64,000 nucleotides of DNA from Mariniflexile sp044335535 (GTDB lineage Bacteria > Bacteroidota > Bacteroidia > Flavobacteriales > Flavobacteriaceae). The stretch lies in assembly GCF_044335535.1 (NCBI RefSeq), contig NZ_JBIQVZ010000002.1, positions 558,001 to 622,000 on the forward strand, written 5' to 3'. Positions 19,229 through 28,600 of this stretch are shown piece after piece. Position 1 is the first letter of the stretch; each line of letters starts with the position of its first letter. Under the pieces are notes generated by a model. The model saw only the letters and a list, made by a program, of their open reading frames with translations. It searched no databases and was not told where the DNA came from. A program made the position numbers and the translations under genes.

Positions 19229-20185
19229 ATGTTTAAAAAGAAAATAATCGTAGTAGGAGAGTTAAATGTGGATTTAATTTTAAATACCATACACGGATTT
19301 CCATCTGTAGGAAAGGAAATTGTAGCAGAGAATTTTGATTTTGTTCTCGGAAGCTCTTCTGCCATCATGGCTTCTAATTTAGCAGCATTAGGTGTACAAA
19401 CGGATTTTTGCGGAATTATAGGTGATGACCTCTACGGAAATTTTATACTGCAACAGCTCAACAAAAAAAATGTCAATACCAGATTTATTAAAATAAACAA
19501 AAATCAAAAAACCGGGGTTACCGTAATATTAAACTACGGAGAGGATAGAGCCAACATCACCTTTTGCGGCACCATGGAACTACTAACCATGCACGATATA
19601 CCTTGGTCTGCCTTGAACCACCACAAACACATGCATATTTCAAGTGTTTTTCTTCAGGCAAAATTAAAAGAAAATATTTTAGATATATTCCAAAAAGCCA
19701 AGAAAATTGGGCTGACAACCTCACTAGACATCCAATGGGACCCAAGTGAACAATGGGATTTTAATTACAAAACCTGCCTGCCATATGTCGATGTATTTAT
19801 GCCCAACAAACAGGAGTTATTGTCCCTAACCAAGTCCACTTGCCTAGAAGACAGCATTAACGAAATCAAACCCTACTCTAACTGCATCGTAATTAAACTC
19901 GGCAAAGAAGGCTGCATTGGCATCCATGGCAAGAAAAAAATAACAATGCCAGCCTTTAAAAACCCTGAACACGTAGACTCTATCGGAGCAGGCGACTCCT
20001 TTAATTCGGGATTTATAAAAAAGTATCTTGAAGATGCCCCTTTAGAAGAATGCTTGCGATTTGGCAATTTAATCGGTGCTGTAAGTACAACCTCCGCTGG
20101 AGGCACGGCCGCATTTGAAAACAAAACCTCTTTAAACAACAAAATCAAAAACTTCCAAAAATCAAACTTAAATTCTCAAGAATGA
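19229..20185 (+). CDS. PfkB-family sugar kinase (tagatose-6-P/ribokinase-like)
   Basis: About 318 residues. The N-terminal phrase VVGELNVDLI and the C-terminal ATP-site signature DSIGAGDSFNSGF, containing the catalytic Asp, define the PfkB/ribokinase family. In this operon it most likely phosphorylates tagatose-6-phosphate to the 1,6-bisphosphate. The frame is open back to a GTG at 19196, but the ATG at 19229 directly precedes the conserved start (MFKKKIIVVGE). Its stop overlaps the aldolase start by 4 bp (ATGA), indicating translational coupling. Substrate assignment is by context. Confidence 0.85.
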   Translation: MFKKKIIVVGELNVDLILNTIHGFPSVGKEIVAENFDFVLGSSSAIMASNLAALGVQTDFCGIIGDDLYGNFILQQLNKKNVNTRFIKINKNQKTGVTVILNYGEDRANITFCGTMELLTMHDIPWSALNHHKHMHISSVFLQAKLKENILDIFQKAKKIGLTTSLDIQWDPSEQWDFNYKTCLPYVDVFMPNKQELLSLTKSTCLEDSINEIKPYSNCIVIKLGKEGCIGIHGKKKITMPAFKNPEHVDSIGAGDSFNSGFIKKYLEDAPLEECLRFGNLIGAVSTTSAGGTAAFENKTSLNNKIKNFQKSNLNSQE

Positions 20186-21009
20186 ACCTTAAAGACAAAT
20201 TGAAGCTGTTTACTCAAAAAAAAAGAGGTCTATTGGCCACCAATTGCTATAATATGGAAACTTTGCATGGGGTTTTAAAGGCAGCTTCAGACCTAAACGA
20301 ACCTTTAATTTTGCAGCTCACCCAAAGCTCTATTGAGTATATGGGACTAGAAACCGCAGTCAGCCTATGCAGATCAGGCTTGAAACAGTACGGCGTAGAA
20401 GGATGGCTCCATTTAGACCATGGAGGATCAATTCAATTAATCCAGTCCTGCCTGGATGCCGGATTTGATTCCGTCATGATTGATGCCAGCGAACTCCCTT
20501 TTAAGGAAAACATAAGAATAACTTCAGAAGCGGTCAAAATAGCTGAACATTATGGCGCTCATGTTGAAGCTGAACTTGGATTTGTGGCCAAGTTAGGACA
20601 AACCCACATAAACAAAGGTTTTACCCAACCCGAAGAAGCGAAAATATTTACCGAAGCCACAGGAATAGACTCATTAGCTATCGCCATTGGCACCGCTCAT
20701 GGTTTTTACAAGGAAGAACCGCATTTAGACCTAGAACTCCTATCAAACATTGCGGCTTTAACTCCAGCCACATTAGTCCTACATGGAGGGTCTGGCGTAC
20801 CTTCCCGACAATTGCAAGCTGCCATTTCCAGAGGGATCTGCAAAGTTAACCTGGCAACAGAAATTAAAAATATATTCATGAGCTCCTTAAAGAAAACATT
20901 GTCCTTAAATGAAGAAATTGACCTCCGAAAAGAATTTCCCGTAGCTACAGAACAAGTAACAAGTTTGGTTAAAGAAAAATTAATAGCAGTAAAAAATCAG
21001 CCTGACTAA
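20182..21009 (+). CDS. Class II ketose-bisphosphate aldolase (tagatose/fructose 1,6-bisphosphate)
   Basis: A 275-residue zinc aldolase of the GatY/KbaY/FbaA family. It has the zinc ligands in HLDHGG (near residue 78), the Glu of VEAELG, the His of IAIGTAHGFYK, the His of LHGGSG, and the phosphate-binding loop KVNLATE. It splits tagatose- or fructose-1,6-bisphosphate into dihydroxyacetone phosphate and glyceraldehyde-3-phosphate. The gene overlaps the kinase gene by 4 bp. With AgaS and PfkB it completes a galactosamine-6-phosphate route to triose phosphates. Tagatose specificity is inferred from context, since family members differ little in sequence. Confidence 0.9.
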   Translation: MNLKDKLKLFTQKKRGLLATNCYNMETLHGVLKAASDLNEPLILQLTQSSIEYMGLETAVSLCRSGLKQYGVEGWLHLDHGGSIQLIQSCLDAGFDSVMIDASELPFKENIRITSEAVKIAEHYGAHVEAELGFVAKLGQTHINKGFTQPEEAKIFTEATGIDSLAIAIGTAHGFYKEEPHLDLELLSNIAALTPATLVLHGGSGVPSRQLQAAISRGICKVNLATEIKNIFMSSLKKTLSLNEEIDLRKEFPVATEQVTSLVKEKLIAVKNQPD

Positions 21010-21256
21010 CTGCCATTTACAGACAACAGTACAACCAATACACAAGCGAATTGAAAAAAAACACAATGTCACACCCTATTAAATACCAATTAAAACCACA
21101 ATTTATATTACATTTGAAAAAACTAATGATCGAACATTAAAAATTTCAAAAGAATTTTAAGCAACGATTATCAATACACCAGGGACATTATTTTACATTG
21201 AAGACACCTAGTCATTGAAAAAAAAAACAATCCTACATTAATAAACCTAAACAACA

Positions 21257-22018
21257 ATGAACAAAACAGCCAAGCGAAGAGCTTTAATACTAGAAGAGCT
21301 TGACAAAATAGGTCAGGTTAACGTTGCCGAACTAAGCGAAATATTAAGTGTTAGCGAAGTGACCATAAGAAATGACTTGGCCAATCTGGAAAAAAACAAC
21401 CTACTAATAAGAGCTCATGGAGGCGCTTTTAAAACAAACAATTTGGTCCTTACCGTTAATGAAAAGAAAAAAATAAACCTTGACGCAAAAAGACTAATAG
21501 GAAAAACCGCTGCCTCACTCATTCATGAAGACGAGAGTATTATACTAGATTCAGGTTCAACTACCATTGAGATTTCCAATAACATTAGCCATTTCAAACG
21601 ACTAAGCGTAATAACTAACGCCCTGGATATAGTGAACAACCTGGCTAATAATAAAAATATAGAGCTACTTATGCTAGGAGGCTACCTAAAGGATTTTTCA
21701 ATGTCTTTGGTAGGGCCAATTGCAGAACAAAATTTAAGACAAATGCACTGCAATAAATTTTTTCTAGGAATAGACGGTATCAACCAAAAAACAGGAGTAT
21801 TCACCCATTATATGGAGGAAGCCCATTTGAACCAAATAATGATCGAAATTTCCGAAGAAGTAATTGTTGTTGCCGATTCAACAAAACTAAAAAAACGTGG
21901 TCATGCATTAATTTGCGGATTTGACAAAATTCACAAATTCATTACTGACGATAAGATTGAAAAATCAGACCGAGAAATGCTCGAAAATTACAACATTGAA
22001 GTCATTATAGCAAAGTAA
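21257..22018 (+). CDS. DeoR-family transcriptional regulator
   Basis: A 253-residue regulator with an N-terminal winged helix-turn-helix (VNVAELSEILSVSEVTIRND, residues 19-38). A DeoRC sugar-phosphate sensor domain follows, with the phosphate-loop motif DSGSTTIEI and the later LMLGGYLKDFSMSLVGP. Members such as AgaR and GatR repress amino-sugar and hexitol operons and respond to phosphorylated intermediates. It lies 247 bp after the aldolase, so it may have its own promoter. It faces the long leader of the esterase gene. It is the likely regulator of this operon, and possibly of the divergent SusC operon. Confidence 0.9.
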   Translation: MNKTAKRRALILEELDKIGQVNVAELSEILSVSEVTIRNDLANLEKNNLLIRAHGGAFKTNNLVLTVNEKKKINLDAKRLIGKTAASLIHEDESIILDSGSTTIEISNNISHFKRLSVITNALDIVNNLANNKNIELLMLGGYLKDFSMSLVGPIAEQNLRQMHCNKFFLGIDGINQKTGVFTHYMEEAHLNQIMIEISEEVIVVADSTKLKKRGHALICGFDKIHKFITDDKIEKSDREMLENYNIEVIIAK

Positions 22019-22634
22019 TCATAAATTCAATTCACAAACGCCCTACTACCAACAAATAACATAAGAATTTAACAAATACTGCAATTCCACACCAATGCTC
22101 CTAGCTATATAGAGCAGTATTTTTTACACTTGTTTTTTTATATTCACCTGACGCGTCTATTGCAATCTAACCAAGCACCACCTCATTTAAAAACAATGAT
22201 TAACAGACCAAGGAACATCTGCCATTCACCGCACTAAATTGCCTCCCTTATTTATTCACGACACTCAATACCAATCATTTACCCTTATTTTTAAATCAAA
22301 AACATAATTATCCATTACAAAACAAAAAAAATCCTTACTAAATGGATACATGAAGTCAACAGAACATCTCATCACAGTTCGAATTATACCCTCTAAGACC
22401 TGTGCACCAATCTTTCCACCACCACAAAATCTTTTTATTCCCAGACCCTACAGAAAACCCTAACAAACAATTAAAAAATAAGTAAACGTAATAAATACAC
22501 TTTTATTTAATATTTTTTCAAATGAATACTTTAACTTCAGGCATTAAACACAAATCATTATAAAAATAAATATTATCACAAAACATAAATAACTAATACT
22601 CTCAGACACTTATAAATAGTCATTTATTTAATAT

Positions 22635-22657
22635 TTTCAAACATGGCTTGTTTGAAA
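22635..22657. promoter_or_regulatory. Inverted repeat TTTCAAACA-n5-TGTTTGAAA
   Basis: A perfect 9-bp inverted repeat overlapping the second copy of the direct repeat at 22623. It is similar in half-site (TTTCAA/TTGAAA) to the inverted repeat at 22859-22880. It may be an operator or a leader hairpin; which of these is not decided by sequence. Confidence 0.4.
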
Positions 22658-22858
22658 TAATATAGCTATACGTAATTTATTTTCAAAATATAGATCACAT
22701 TATTCATTTTAATAACTTTTCGAAAGTATTTTATTTTCATTTATTTTGTTTTTAATTGTTTATTTTATATATTAGCATCAAATCTTAATGTAATTGCGTC
22801 CACTAGATTTTCAAAATGTATTTGAGAGAATCTTTTGCCCTTAGAAAATCTACCTGCA

Positions 22859-22880
22859 TTTCAACAACTGTTTGTTGAAA
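22859..22880. promoter_or_regulatory. Inverted repeat TTTCAACAA-n4-TTGTTGAAA
   Basis: A perfect 9-bp inverted repeat with a 4-nt spacer, 121 bp before the esterase start codon. It shares the outer TTTCAA/TTGAAA half-sites with the repeat at 22635. The pair suggests either two binding sites for one regulator or two leader hairpins. Confidence 0.4.
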
Positions 22881-23001
22881 GATTGAAGTTTAAGTTGTTA
22901 AAAAATATGAAGATGATTACTCAGTCAATCGAATTAATATAAAACATTTCATCTTAATAAAACTTTATAACAAAACAAGGTGGAACTGCACCGTATATAA
23001 T

Positions 23002-25053
23002 ATGAAAAAGATCGCCATATTTATAGTGTTATTTCCTGTTTTAGCCCTTTCCTATAACGACGAAAGCCATTACAGCGAATGCTTTGGAATGACAAGATAT
23101 TTTAGGGTGTTTACTCCATTGAATTATGACCCTAAAAATGTAGATAAAAAATATTCTGTTATTTACTTTTTTCATGGCTGCGGAGGCAGTTACAGGAAAA
23201 ATGGCCCTTACACTTATCAAGATTTTGGCTTAACCCCTCCTAAAGCGGAGAATAGACCTCAAGATCCTGATTATGATTTCCCAAATAATGCAGATTTTGA
23301 AAATGAGGCAACAAGCAAAGATGTTATTATTATTGCAGTAGATGGAAAAATTCCAGGAATGACAGATTGCGGCGTATATTTTCCACACATGATGGATAAC
23401 TGGAAAGGCAATAGTTTTAACTTTTCAATATATATACGGGAATTAATTGATGTTGTTGATACTAGATATAACACTCTGGTTGGTCCACAACATAGGGCAA
23501 TATCTGGACACTCAATGGGTGGACAAATGGCTACTTGGGTAGCAGCTACAAATCCTCACTTGTTTAGCAGTGCATCAGAATTTGGTTATTCACCTGATTA
23601 TTATAAAGTAGGCGAGCCCGATTACCTTACGACAATTGATATTCGTCAACTTTGGAGAAATTTAAGAGGAATACCATTTCGCCATTCTACCAACACTAAA
23701 GATTGGCTCAAATACTACACAACTCAATTGTATCAAACTTATTTAGGCGGTGGTTTTAAAAATGAGTTCTATATGGCCGACTTTTGCATGCACCATGCCG
23801 CAAGAGCAGATCTACAATTCGATTTCCACAAGAAACATTTCTCACAACCGAAACAGACAGTTGAATGCTTCTCTTTCATAAATCTTTATCCCAATTTCGA
23901 AATATGGGGCTATAAGGTGTCAAGTGATAAGAAAGAGAAAGGATGGATATATCTACATGATGTAACCAAAAATGGACTGGGAATCTATACTCGCGAGAGA
24001 CTTCCTTGGGCTAAAAGCCTCACCAATTTTGACATTTCCGTGACCTCCCCACCTATTTACAAGCCTAACCAGGCGTATATGTTATCCCGATATTCATATA
24101 AAGACGGCTCTATTACAACTGCACCTATTGAAACAAATAACGAAGGAAGAATAACGATCCAATCAACAGGTGGATTAGGCGAAGAGTTAGGTATTTCAGG
24201 AGAAGGCCTTCAGCCTCCTGTTATTGTACTTACCGATACCATTAACGAAAACCTTTATCTATATAAAAATTCAACCAAGGAATTTTCCTTTGAAGTGGCC
24301 AATCTATCAGCAACACCGCAGACCGTAGACTTTATTGTCTCTACAGAAAACAAAAATTTACTAAAGATAATCAAACAGCCCAAGAAAGTAACCATTCCTG
24401 CCTTAAGCAAAATAACGATCGATTCCTTTTTTGCTTGCAAGGGTACTTTTCTACCGAATTATCAAAATACAGGCTTTATAAAAATCAATCTAGCTATAAA
24501 TGGCGTTATACAAAACCGAGAACATTACAGAAAATTTGTAGTCAAGGACTTTTCCAAAGTGGTTGATTCTTTTAAAATCAAAATTTTTGATGGAAAAACG
24601 GAAGAACTAAAACTATACCAATATAAATGGAACGAGTGGAACAATCCTTTTTCAAGTGATTTCATCTCAGAAGGGAGTGGAAATGGAAACGGAAAGGCCG
24701 AATTGGGAGAAGTATTCTCTATTTGGATACAAACCCCTTCAACAATAGAAGATAAAGACATCGCAAGTTGGCACCCAGTGATTCCTCTCAACGACAGAAA
24801 CAATCCTGATGTCCTTATTGATAAAATACATGAGAGGCAGATGAATACGGGAAGAAATTGTTTATCTGCCCAAATCAGACTTAACAGAGCACCAACAAAG
24901 TCACGTCCCGTAAGAATCCCAATACAGGTGGAATTTTTACAAGCAGAGCCTATGGATAAGGATTGCCATAGAAATACAGCAGATAAATTCGAATATGCTT
25001 ATTACGACATAATCTTACTTCCAAATGGCACTTGTAAGTTGATCAAACCCTAA
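23002..25053 (+). CDS. Secreted alpha/beta-hydrolase (esterase) with C-terminal accessory domain
   Basis: A 683-residue exported protein. A signal peptide (MKKIAIFIVLFPVLALS) is followed by an alpha/beta-hydrolase domain to about residue 290. This has the oxyanion phrase FFHGCGGSYR and the nucleophile elbow SGHSMGGQM (Ser near 171); MHHAARAD near 260 may supply the catalytic His. The C-terminal about 390 residues are beta-rich (adhesion-like) without a recognised family. The fold resembles CE1/esterase-D-type carbohydrate esterases. It heads a trio of exported proteins (this, beta-helix, GH105). A role in removing ester groups from an acidic polysaccharide is inferred; peptide hydrolysis cannot be excluded. 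Confidence 0.8.
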   Translation: MKKIAIFIVLFPVLALSYNDESHYSECFGMTRYFRVFTPLNYDPKNVDKKYSVIYFFHGCGGSYRKNGPYTYQDFGLTPPKAENRPQDPDYDFPNNADFENEATSKDVIIIAVDGKIPGMTDCGVYFPHMMDNWKGNSFNFSIYIRELIDVVDTRYNTLVGPQHRAISGHSMGGQMATWVAATNPHLFSSASEFGYSPDYYKVGEPDYLTTIDIRQLWRNLRGIPFRHSTNTKDWLKYYTTQLYQTYLGGGFKNEFYMADFCMHHAARADLQFDFHKKHFSQPKQTVECFSFINLYPNFEIWGYKVSSDKKEKGWIYLHDVTKNGLGIYTRERLPWAKSLTNFDISVTSPPIYKPNQAYMLSRYSYKDGSITTAPIETNNEGRITIQSTGGLGEELGISGEGLQPPVIVLTDTINENLYLYKNSTKEFSFEVANLSATPQTVDFIVSTENKNLLKIIKQPKKVTIPALSKITIDSFFACKGTFLPNYQNTGFIKINLAINGVIQNREHYRKFVVKDFSKVVDSFKIKIFDGKTEELKLYQYKWNEWNNPFSSDFISEGSGNGNGKAELGEVFSIWIQTPSTIEDKDIASWHPVIPLNDRNNPDVLIDKIHERQMNTGRNCLSAQIRLNRAPTKSRPVRIPIQVEFLQAEPMDKDCHRNTADKFEYAYYDIILLPNGTCKLIKP

Positions 25054-25114
25054 GCAAAACCCAAATAGAAATAACAACAAATGAAACATTAACAAATCTT
25101 TAAACTAATTTATT

Positions 25115-26863
25115 ATGAAAAAAAATTCACTTTCAATGTCAATGCTCCCAAATTATAAAAACGTACAGTGGCTCTTGCCGCTTATTGCCCTCCTATTTTG
25201 TATACAAGCTGGGGCGCTTTCCCTTAATCATGATGATGAATTACCCCCACCCTCTGGTACAATTATCAATGTCTCAGATATGCAAGGCCTCTTAGATGCA
25301 ATCATTTATGCAAATTCAATCGGAAACGTGGATATAATTCTAGATTCAGGAACCTATGAATATGATACTTCATATGTAAGTTGGATTACGTTCGGTTTAG
25401 GTTTATTTAAAGATAACATTACGATAAGGAGTAAGACCGGCAATAGAGATGATGTAATAATTAAAGGAAAAGGAATGAATGGCAATATTAGTTCAGTTTT
25501 CCAAATCTTTGCAGACAACATAACAATCGCCAATGTTACTTTGGGATGGGTAACAACGCATGCCATTCAGGTAAAAGGTGATGCGGATGCAGATAACTTT
25601 TTGGCTCATAACGTTCGTTTTGTAGACACTTATCAACAAATGGTAAAAGTATCGTACAGCAGTTCGAACCCTAATATTACAGGAGATAATGGAATCATTC
25701 GCTATTGTTCTTTTGAATATTCTGCAGGTATTGGCCCACAATGGTATATTGGAGGAATAGATTGTCACGCAGGAAAAAATTGGATAGTCAAGGATAATGT
25801 ATTTAGAGATATAGTAAGTCCTGAAAACAATTTAGCTGAACATGCTATTCATTTTTGGAGTAATGCCGAAAATACATTGGTAGAAGGGAATCTAATCACT
25901 AATTGTGACAGAGGAATAGGTTTTGGCCTAGGCGATCGAGGTCATGGCATTGGGGTTATCAAGAATAATATGGTGCATACCACCAGAGATGTAGGTATTG
26001 GCTTGGAGAATGCCAATGGGGTCAAAGTATATAATAATACTGTAGTAAGCGAAAACTACCCTTTTTCAATAGAATATCGTTTTGTGGGCACAAATGCAAT
26101 CATAAAAAACAACCTCTGTAATGCAGCCATTGAGTTAAGAAATGATGCTTCGGGAGAATTGTCTTCTAATATTCAAGATTTTCCAACAAATGGTTTTGTA
26201 GACTATGAAGCAGGAGACTTGCATTTGAAAAACAATGAAGAGAATATGAAGCTGCTTGTAGATAAAGGCGAGGACTTAGCTGAGGTTTTAGTTGATATTG
26301 ACCAACAAAAAAGGCCATTTGGCAAGGGTTATGATATAGGTGCCGATGAGTTAGTTAAAAACGTTAAAAGGATACAAGTAACACCAACAGTTCTAAATCT
26401 AAGACCCAACGAGAGCCGACAATTGAGAGTTAAAATATTGCCCTTTGATGTTTATTACAAAAGTGCAACCTGGAAGTCAAGTGATACGCTGGTGGCAATT
26501 GTTGACGAAAATGGAAAGGTCAAAGCTATCTCTCCTGGAAGCGCTATTATTACCGTAACTACCAGTGATGGGGCCTTTACAGATCAGAGTTATGTAAATG
26601 TTCAAGACCAAAATAAATTGGAAAATGAGAATATCAAGGTTTACCCTGTTCCTTTTAAGAATGGAGACCTTTCCATTGACCTGGATTCCTCAAGTCCTTC
26701 AAAAATAATTATCCGTTCTTTATTTAGACAAGAATTAATATACAACGTCGACGTCAATACAGAAAGTATTAAAATCCCTAGAAATCTATTTAAGGAAGGC
26801 CTATATATAATTAACATATATCAAGGAGACAAAGTAACCAGAAAGACAATAACAGTAGAATAG
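25115..26863 (+). CDS. Secreted right-handed beta-helix protein with Ig-like and T9SS sorting domains (putative polysaccharide lyase)
   Basis: 582 residues. A long signal peptide comes first, then a right-handed parallel beta-helix at about 50-370 with repeated N-rich turns (IRYCSFEYSAG, IVKDNVFRDI, VEGNLITNC, IKNNMVHTT, VYNNTVVSENYP). It closes with the motif GYDIGADE typical of such proteins. A bacterial Ig-like (Big_2) domain follows at about 380-470. A type A T9SS sorting domain at about 500-582 starts with VYPVPFKNGDL and ends VTRKTITVE. Similar helices occur in pectate lyases and chondroitinase-B-like enzymes. With GH105 next door, lyase activity on a uronic-acid polymer is plausible, but no catalytic residue was identified. 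Confidence 0.8.
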   Translation: MKKNSLSMSMLPNYKNVQWLLPLIALLFCIQAGALSLNHDDELPPPSGTIINVSDMQGLLDAIIYANSIGNVDIILDSGTYEYDTSYVSWITFGLGLFKDNITIRSKTGNRDDVIIKGKGMNGNISSVFQIFADNITIANVTLGWVTTHAIQVKGDADADNFLAHNVRFVDTYQQMVKVSYSSSNPNITGDNGIIRYCSFEYSAGIGPQWYIGGIDCHAGKNWIVKDNVFRDIVSPENNLAEHAIHFWSNAENTLVEGNLITNCDRGIGFGLGDRGHGIGVIKNNMVHTTRDVGIGLENANGVKVYNNTVVSENYPFSIEYRFVGTNAIIKNNLCNAAIELRNDASGELSSNIQDFPTNGFVDYEAGDLHLKNNEENMKLLVDKGEDLAEVLVDIDQQKRPFGKGYDIGADELVKNVKRIQVTPTVLNLRPNESRQLRVKILPFDVYYKSATWKSSDTLVAIVDENGKVKAISPGSAIITVTTSDGAFTDQSYVNVQDQNKLENENIKVYPVPFKNGDLSIDLDSSSPSKIIIRSLFRQELIYNVDVNTESIKIPRNLFKEGLYIINIYQGDKVTRKTITVE

Positions 26864-26923
26864 ACCTAGGGTTATTTAAGTTTATTTATAAAATAATGTT
26901 AAGGCATTAACTAATTCCAATTT

Positions 26924-28183
26924 ATGAAAGTAGCAAAAATAACATATGTGATTGTATTTTTCGTATCATCTTTACTACCTGTTTCAGGTCAATCTATACA
27001 TCCTGACCCTGTGTATAACATAGAGAAAGTACTGAGAAACATAGCCAGTAAAGTAGTGGACAATACCTCTTTTGAAATTATTAACAAGGAAACCCATGAA
27101 TCCTTCCAAAGTTCCGACCAACTTCCCATAAGCGGTGATTATATTGTAAGAAGCCCTTATAATGAATGGAAATATTATAATGGTGTCTTGAATATTGCAT
27201 TCCTAAAAATGGCAGAAACTTTCAAAGATCAGCAGTATACCGAGTATGTGAAAAAAAATGTGAGCTTCGGTTTTGATCATGATAACTATTTCAGGAAACA
27301 ATATAATGCAGGGGTTTGTGGAAAAGGCATGAGCCAAAAGTTTAGATTAAATATGTTGGATGACTGCGGTGCTATGGGTGCCGGAATTATTTCCAACTAT
27401 CGTAATGCTCCACAGAAACGATATCGTGAATATATAGATATTGCTGCAGATTACATTATGAACAAGGAATACCGCCTAGAGGACGGCACACTAAGCCGCA
27501 CACCTGAGGAAATGAAAGTTTGGGCAGACGACATGTATATGAGCATCCCCTTTTTAGCAAGAATGGGAGTTTTGACCAGCGAGAATAAGTATTTTGATGA
27601 AGCTGCCAATCAAGTTATTTTATTCAATAAAAATCTTTGGGATGAACATACTAAACTTTTTTATCATATCTGGTATGATGACACAAAACAACATGGTGCA
27701 GCCCATTGGGGACGTGCTAATGGTTGGACTTTGGTGGCACAGGTAGATTTGCTTGAAAGATTACCAAAAGACCATCCCAAAAGGGATACATTGATCTCAC
27801 TACTTACAAGACAAATTGTTGGACTAAGCAGATATCAAGACGCTTCTGGACTTTGGCATCAATTGTTGGATAAGGAAAATAGTTTTTTAGAAACATCTTG
27901 CACAGCTATGTTTACATATGCTATAGCAAAGGCTGTCAATGAAGGATGGATTCACAAAAGATATGCTTATATTGCTGCCCAAGGATGGAGAGGTTTGGAA
28001 ACAAAAATTACTCCAGATGGACAAATTGAAGATGTAAGTCAGGGTACTGCCGAAAACACTGCCACATATTATTACTACCAAAGAAAGAGACCGCTAAACG
28101 ATATTCATGGAATTGGAGCTGTTTTATTGGCAGGTTGTGAAATAATAAAACTTCATAAAAACGGTATCCCATACCAATGGTAA
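26924..28183 (+). CDS. GH105 unsaturated uronyl hydrolase
   Basis: A 419-residue exported glycoside hydrolase of family 105 (YteR/YesR-like). The alpha/alpha barrel has the Asp motifs LDDCGAMG (Asp146/147) and VWADDMYM (Asp202/203). Also present are HWGRANGW and the substrate-site segments SFLETSCTAMF and GTAENTATYYYYQ. These enzymes hydrate the 4,5-unsaturated uronic acid left by polysaccharide lyases. A signal peptide (to about SGQ, residue 23) predicts a periplasmic enzyme. It is 60 bp after the beta-helix gene and is followed by a strong terminator, so it ends the operon. It supports the idea that the neighbouring helix protein is a lyase. Confidence 0.9.
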   Translation: MKVAKITYVIVFFVSSLLPVSGQSIHPDPVYNIEKVLRNIASKVVDNTSFEIINKETHESFQSSDQLPISGDYIVRSPYNEWKYYNGVLNIAFLKMAETFKDQQYTEYVKKNVSFGFDHDNYFRKQYNAGVCGKGMSQKFRLNMLDDCGAMGAGIISNYRNAPQKRYREYIDIAADYIMNKEYRLEDGTLSRTPEEMKVWADDMYMSIPFLARMGVLTSENKYFDEAANQVILFNKNLWDEHTKLFYHIWYDDTKQHGAAHWGRANGWTLVAQVDLLERLPKDHPKRDTLISLLTRQIVGLSRYQDASGLWHQLLDKENSFLETSCTAMFTYAIAKAVNEGWIHKRYAYIAAQGWRGLETKITPDGQIEDVSQGTAENTATYYYYQRKRPLNDIHGIGAVLLAGCEIIKLHKNGIPYQW

Positions 28184-28256
28184 TACAATCTTTTTTAATG
28201 GTATTAAGAAAGTACTCCACATAAGTTAATTTTTGTTAGTTTGGGTTAATACCCTT

Positions 28257-28290
28257 AAGGGTTCGACTTTATGAAAGTCGAACCTTTTTT
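28257..28290 (+). terminator. Intrinsic terminator after the GH105 gene
   Basis: A 14-bp stem (AAGGGTTCGACTTT with AAAGTCGAACCTTT) closes a 3-nt ATG loop and runs into six T. It lies 73 bp after the GH105 stop codon. Confidence 0.9.
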
Positions 28291-28600
28291 CAATTTTTCT
28301 TAAAATTGATTTAAAGTTTTTCCTTTTTCTAAGAAGGATAGACCATTTTAGGACGTCTGCCAAACATGCTTAGAAACAAAATTAGCAACGTATACTTAGA
28401 ATGAATTTTTAATTTAATTTTAAAGAATAATAGTATAAATAATTTTCCTGGTTTTCAAAGCGGTCACATAAAAAGATGCAGAAGTGAACCAAAATAAATT
28501 CTCATAATTTTATTCCCTTTTTGGGAAACCTAAATTTGGGAGAAGGCCAGCAGTTTTAAGTTTTATAGTTATTAAAACATTAAATAAGATAAAAAACAAT
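28291..28600. other. Intergenic region between convergent operons, nothing recognised
   Basis: 310 bp of AT-rich sequence between the GH105 terminator and the convergent CBM9-like gene. No reading frame, RNA or repeat was recognised. Confidence 0.5.

Larger units (their letters stand above)
22019..23001. promoter_or_regulatory. 983-bp non-coding region upstream of the secreted enzymes
   Basis: An extremely AT-rich stretch without a convincing reading frame. It holds an imperfect direct repeat (TTTATTTAATATTTTTTCAA from 22502 and TTTATTTAATATTTTCAAAC from 22623), two inverted repeats listed separately, and a TTTCATTT box at 22735-22742. Most of it is probably promoter, operator and 5'-leader sequence for the gene at 23002. 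Confidence 0.45.

Noticed and set aside
22019..23001. Possible small genes or an RNA gene in the long leader
   Set aside because: Only very short AT-rich frames were found and no recognised RNA fold beyond the simple dyads.
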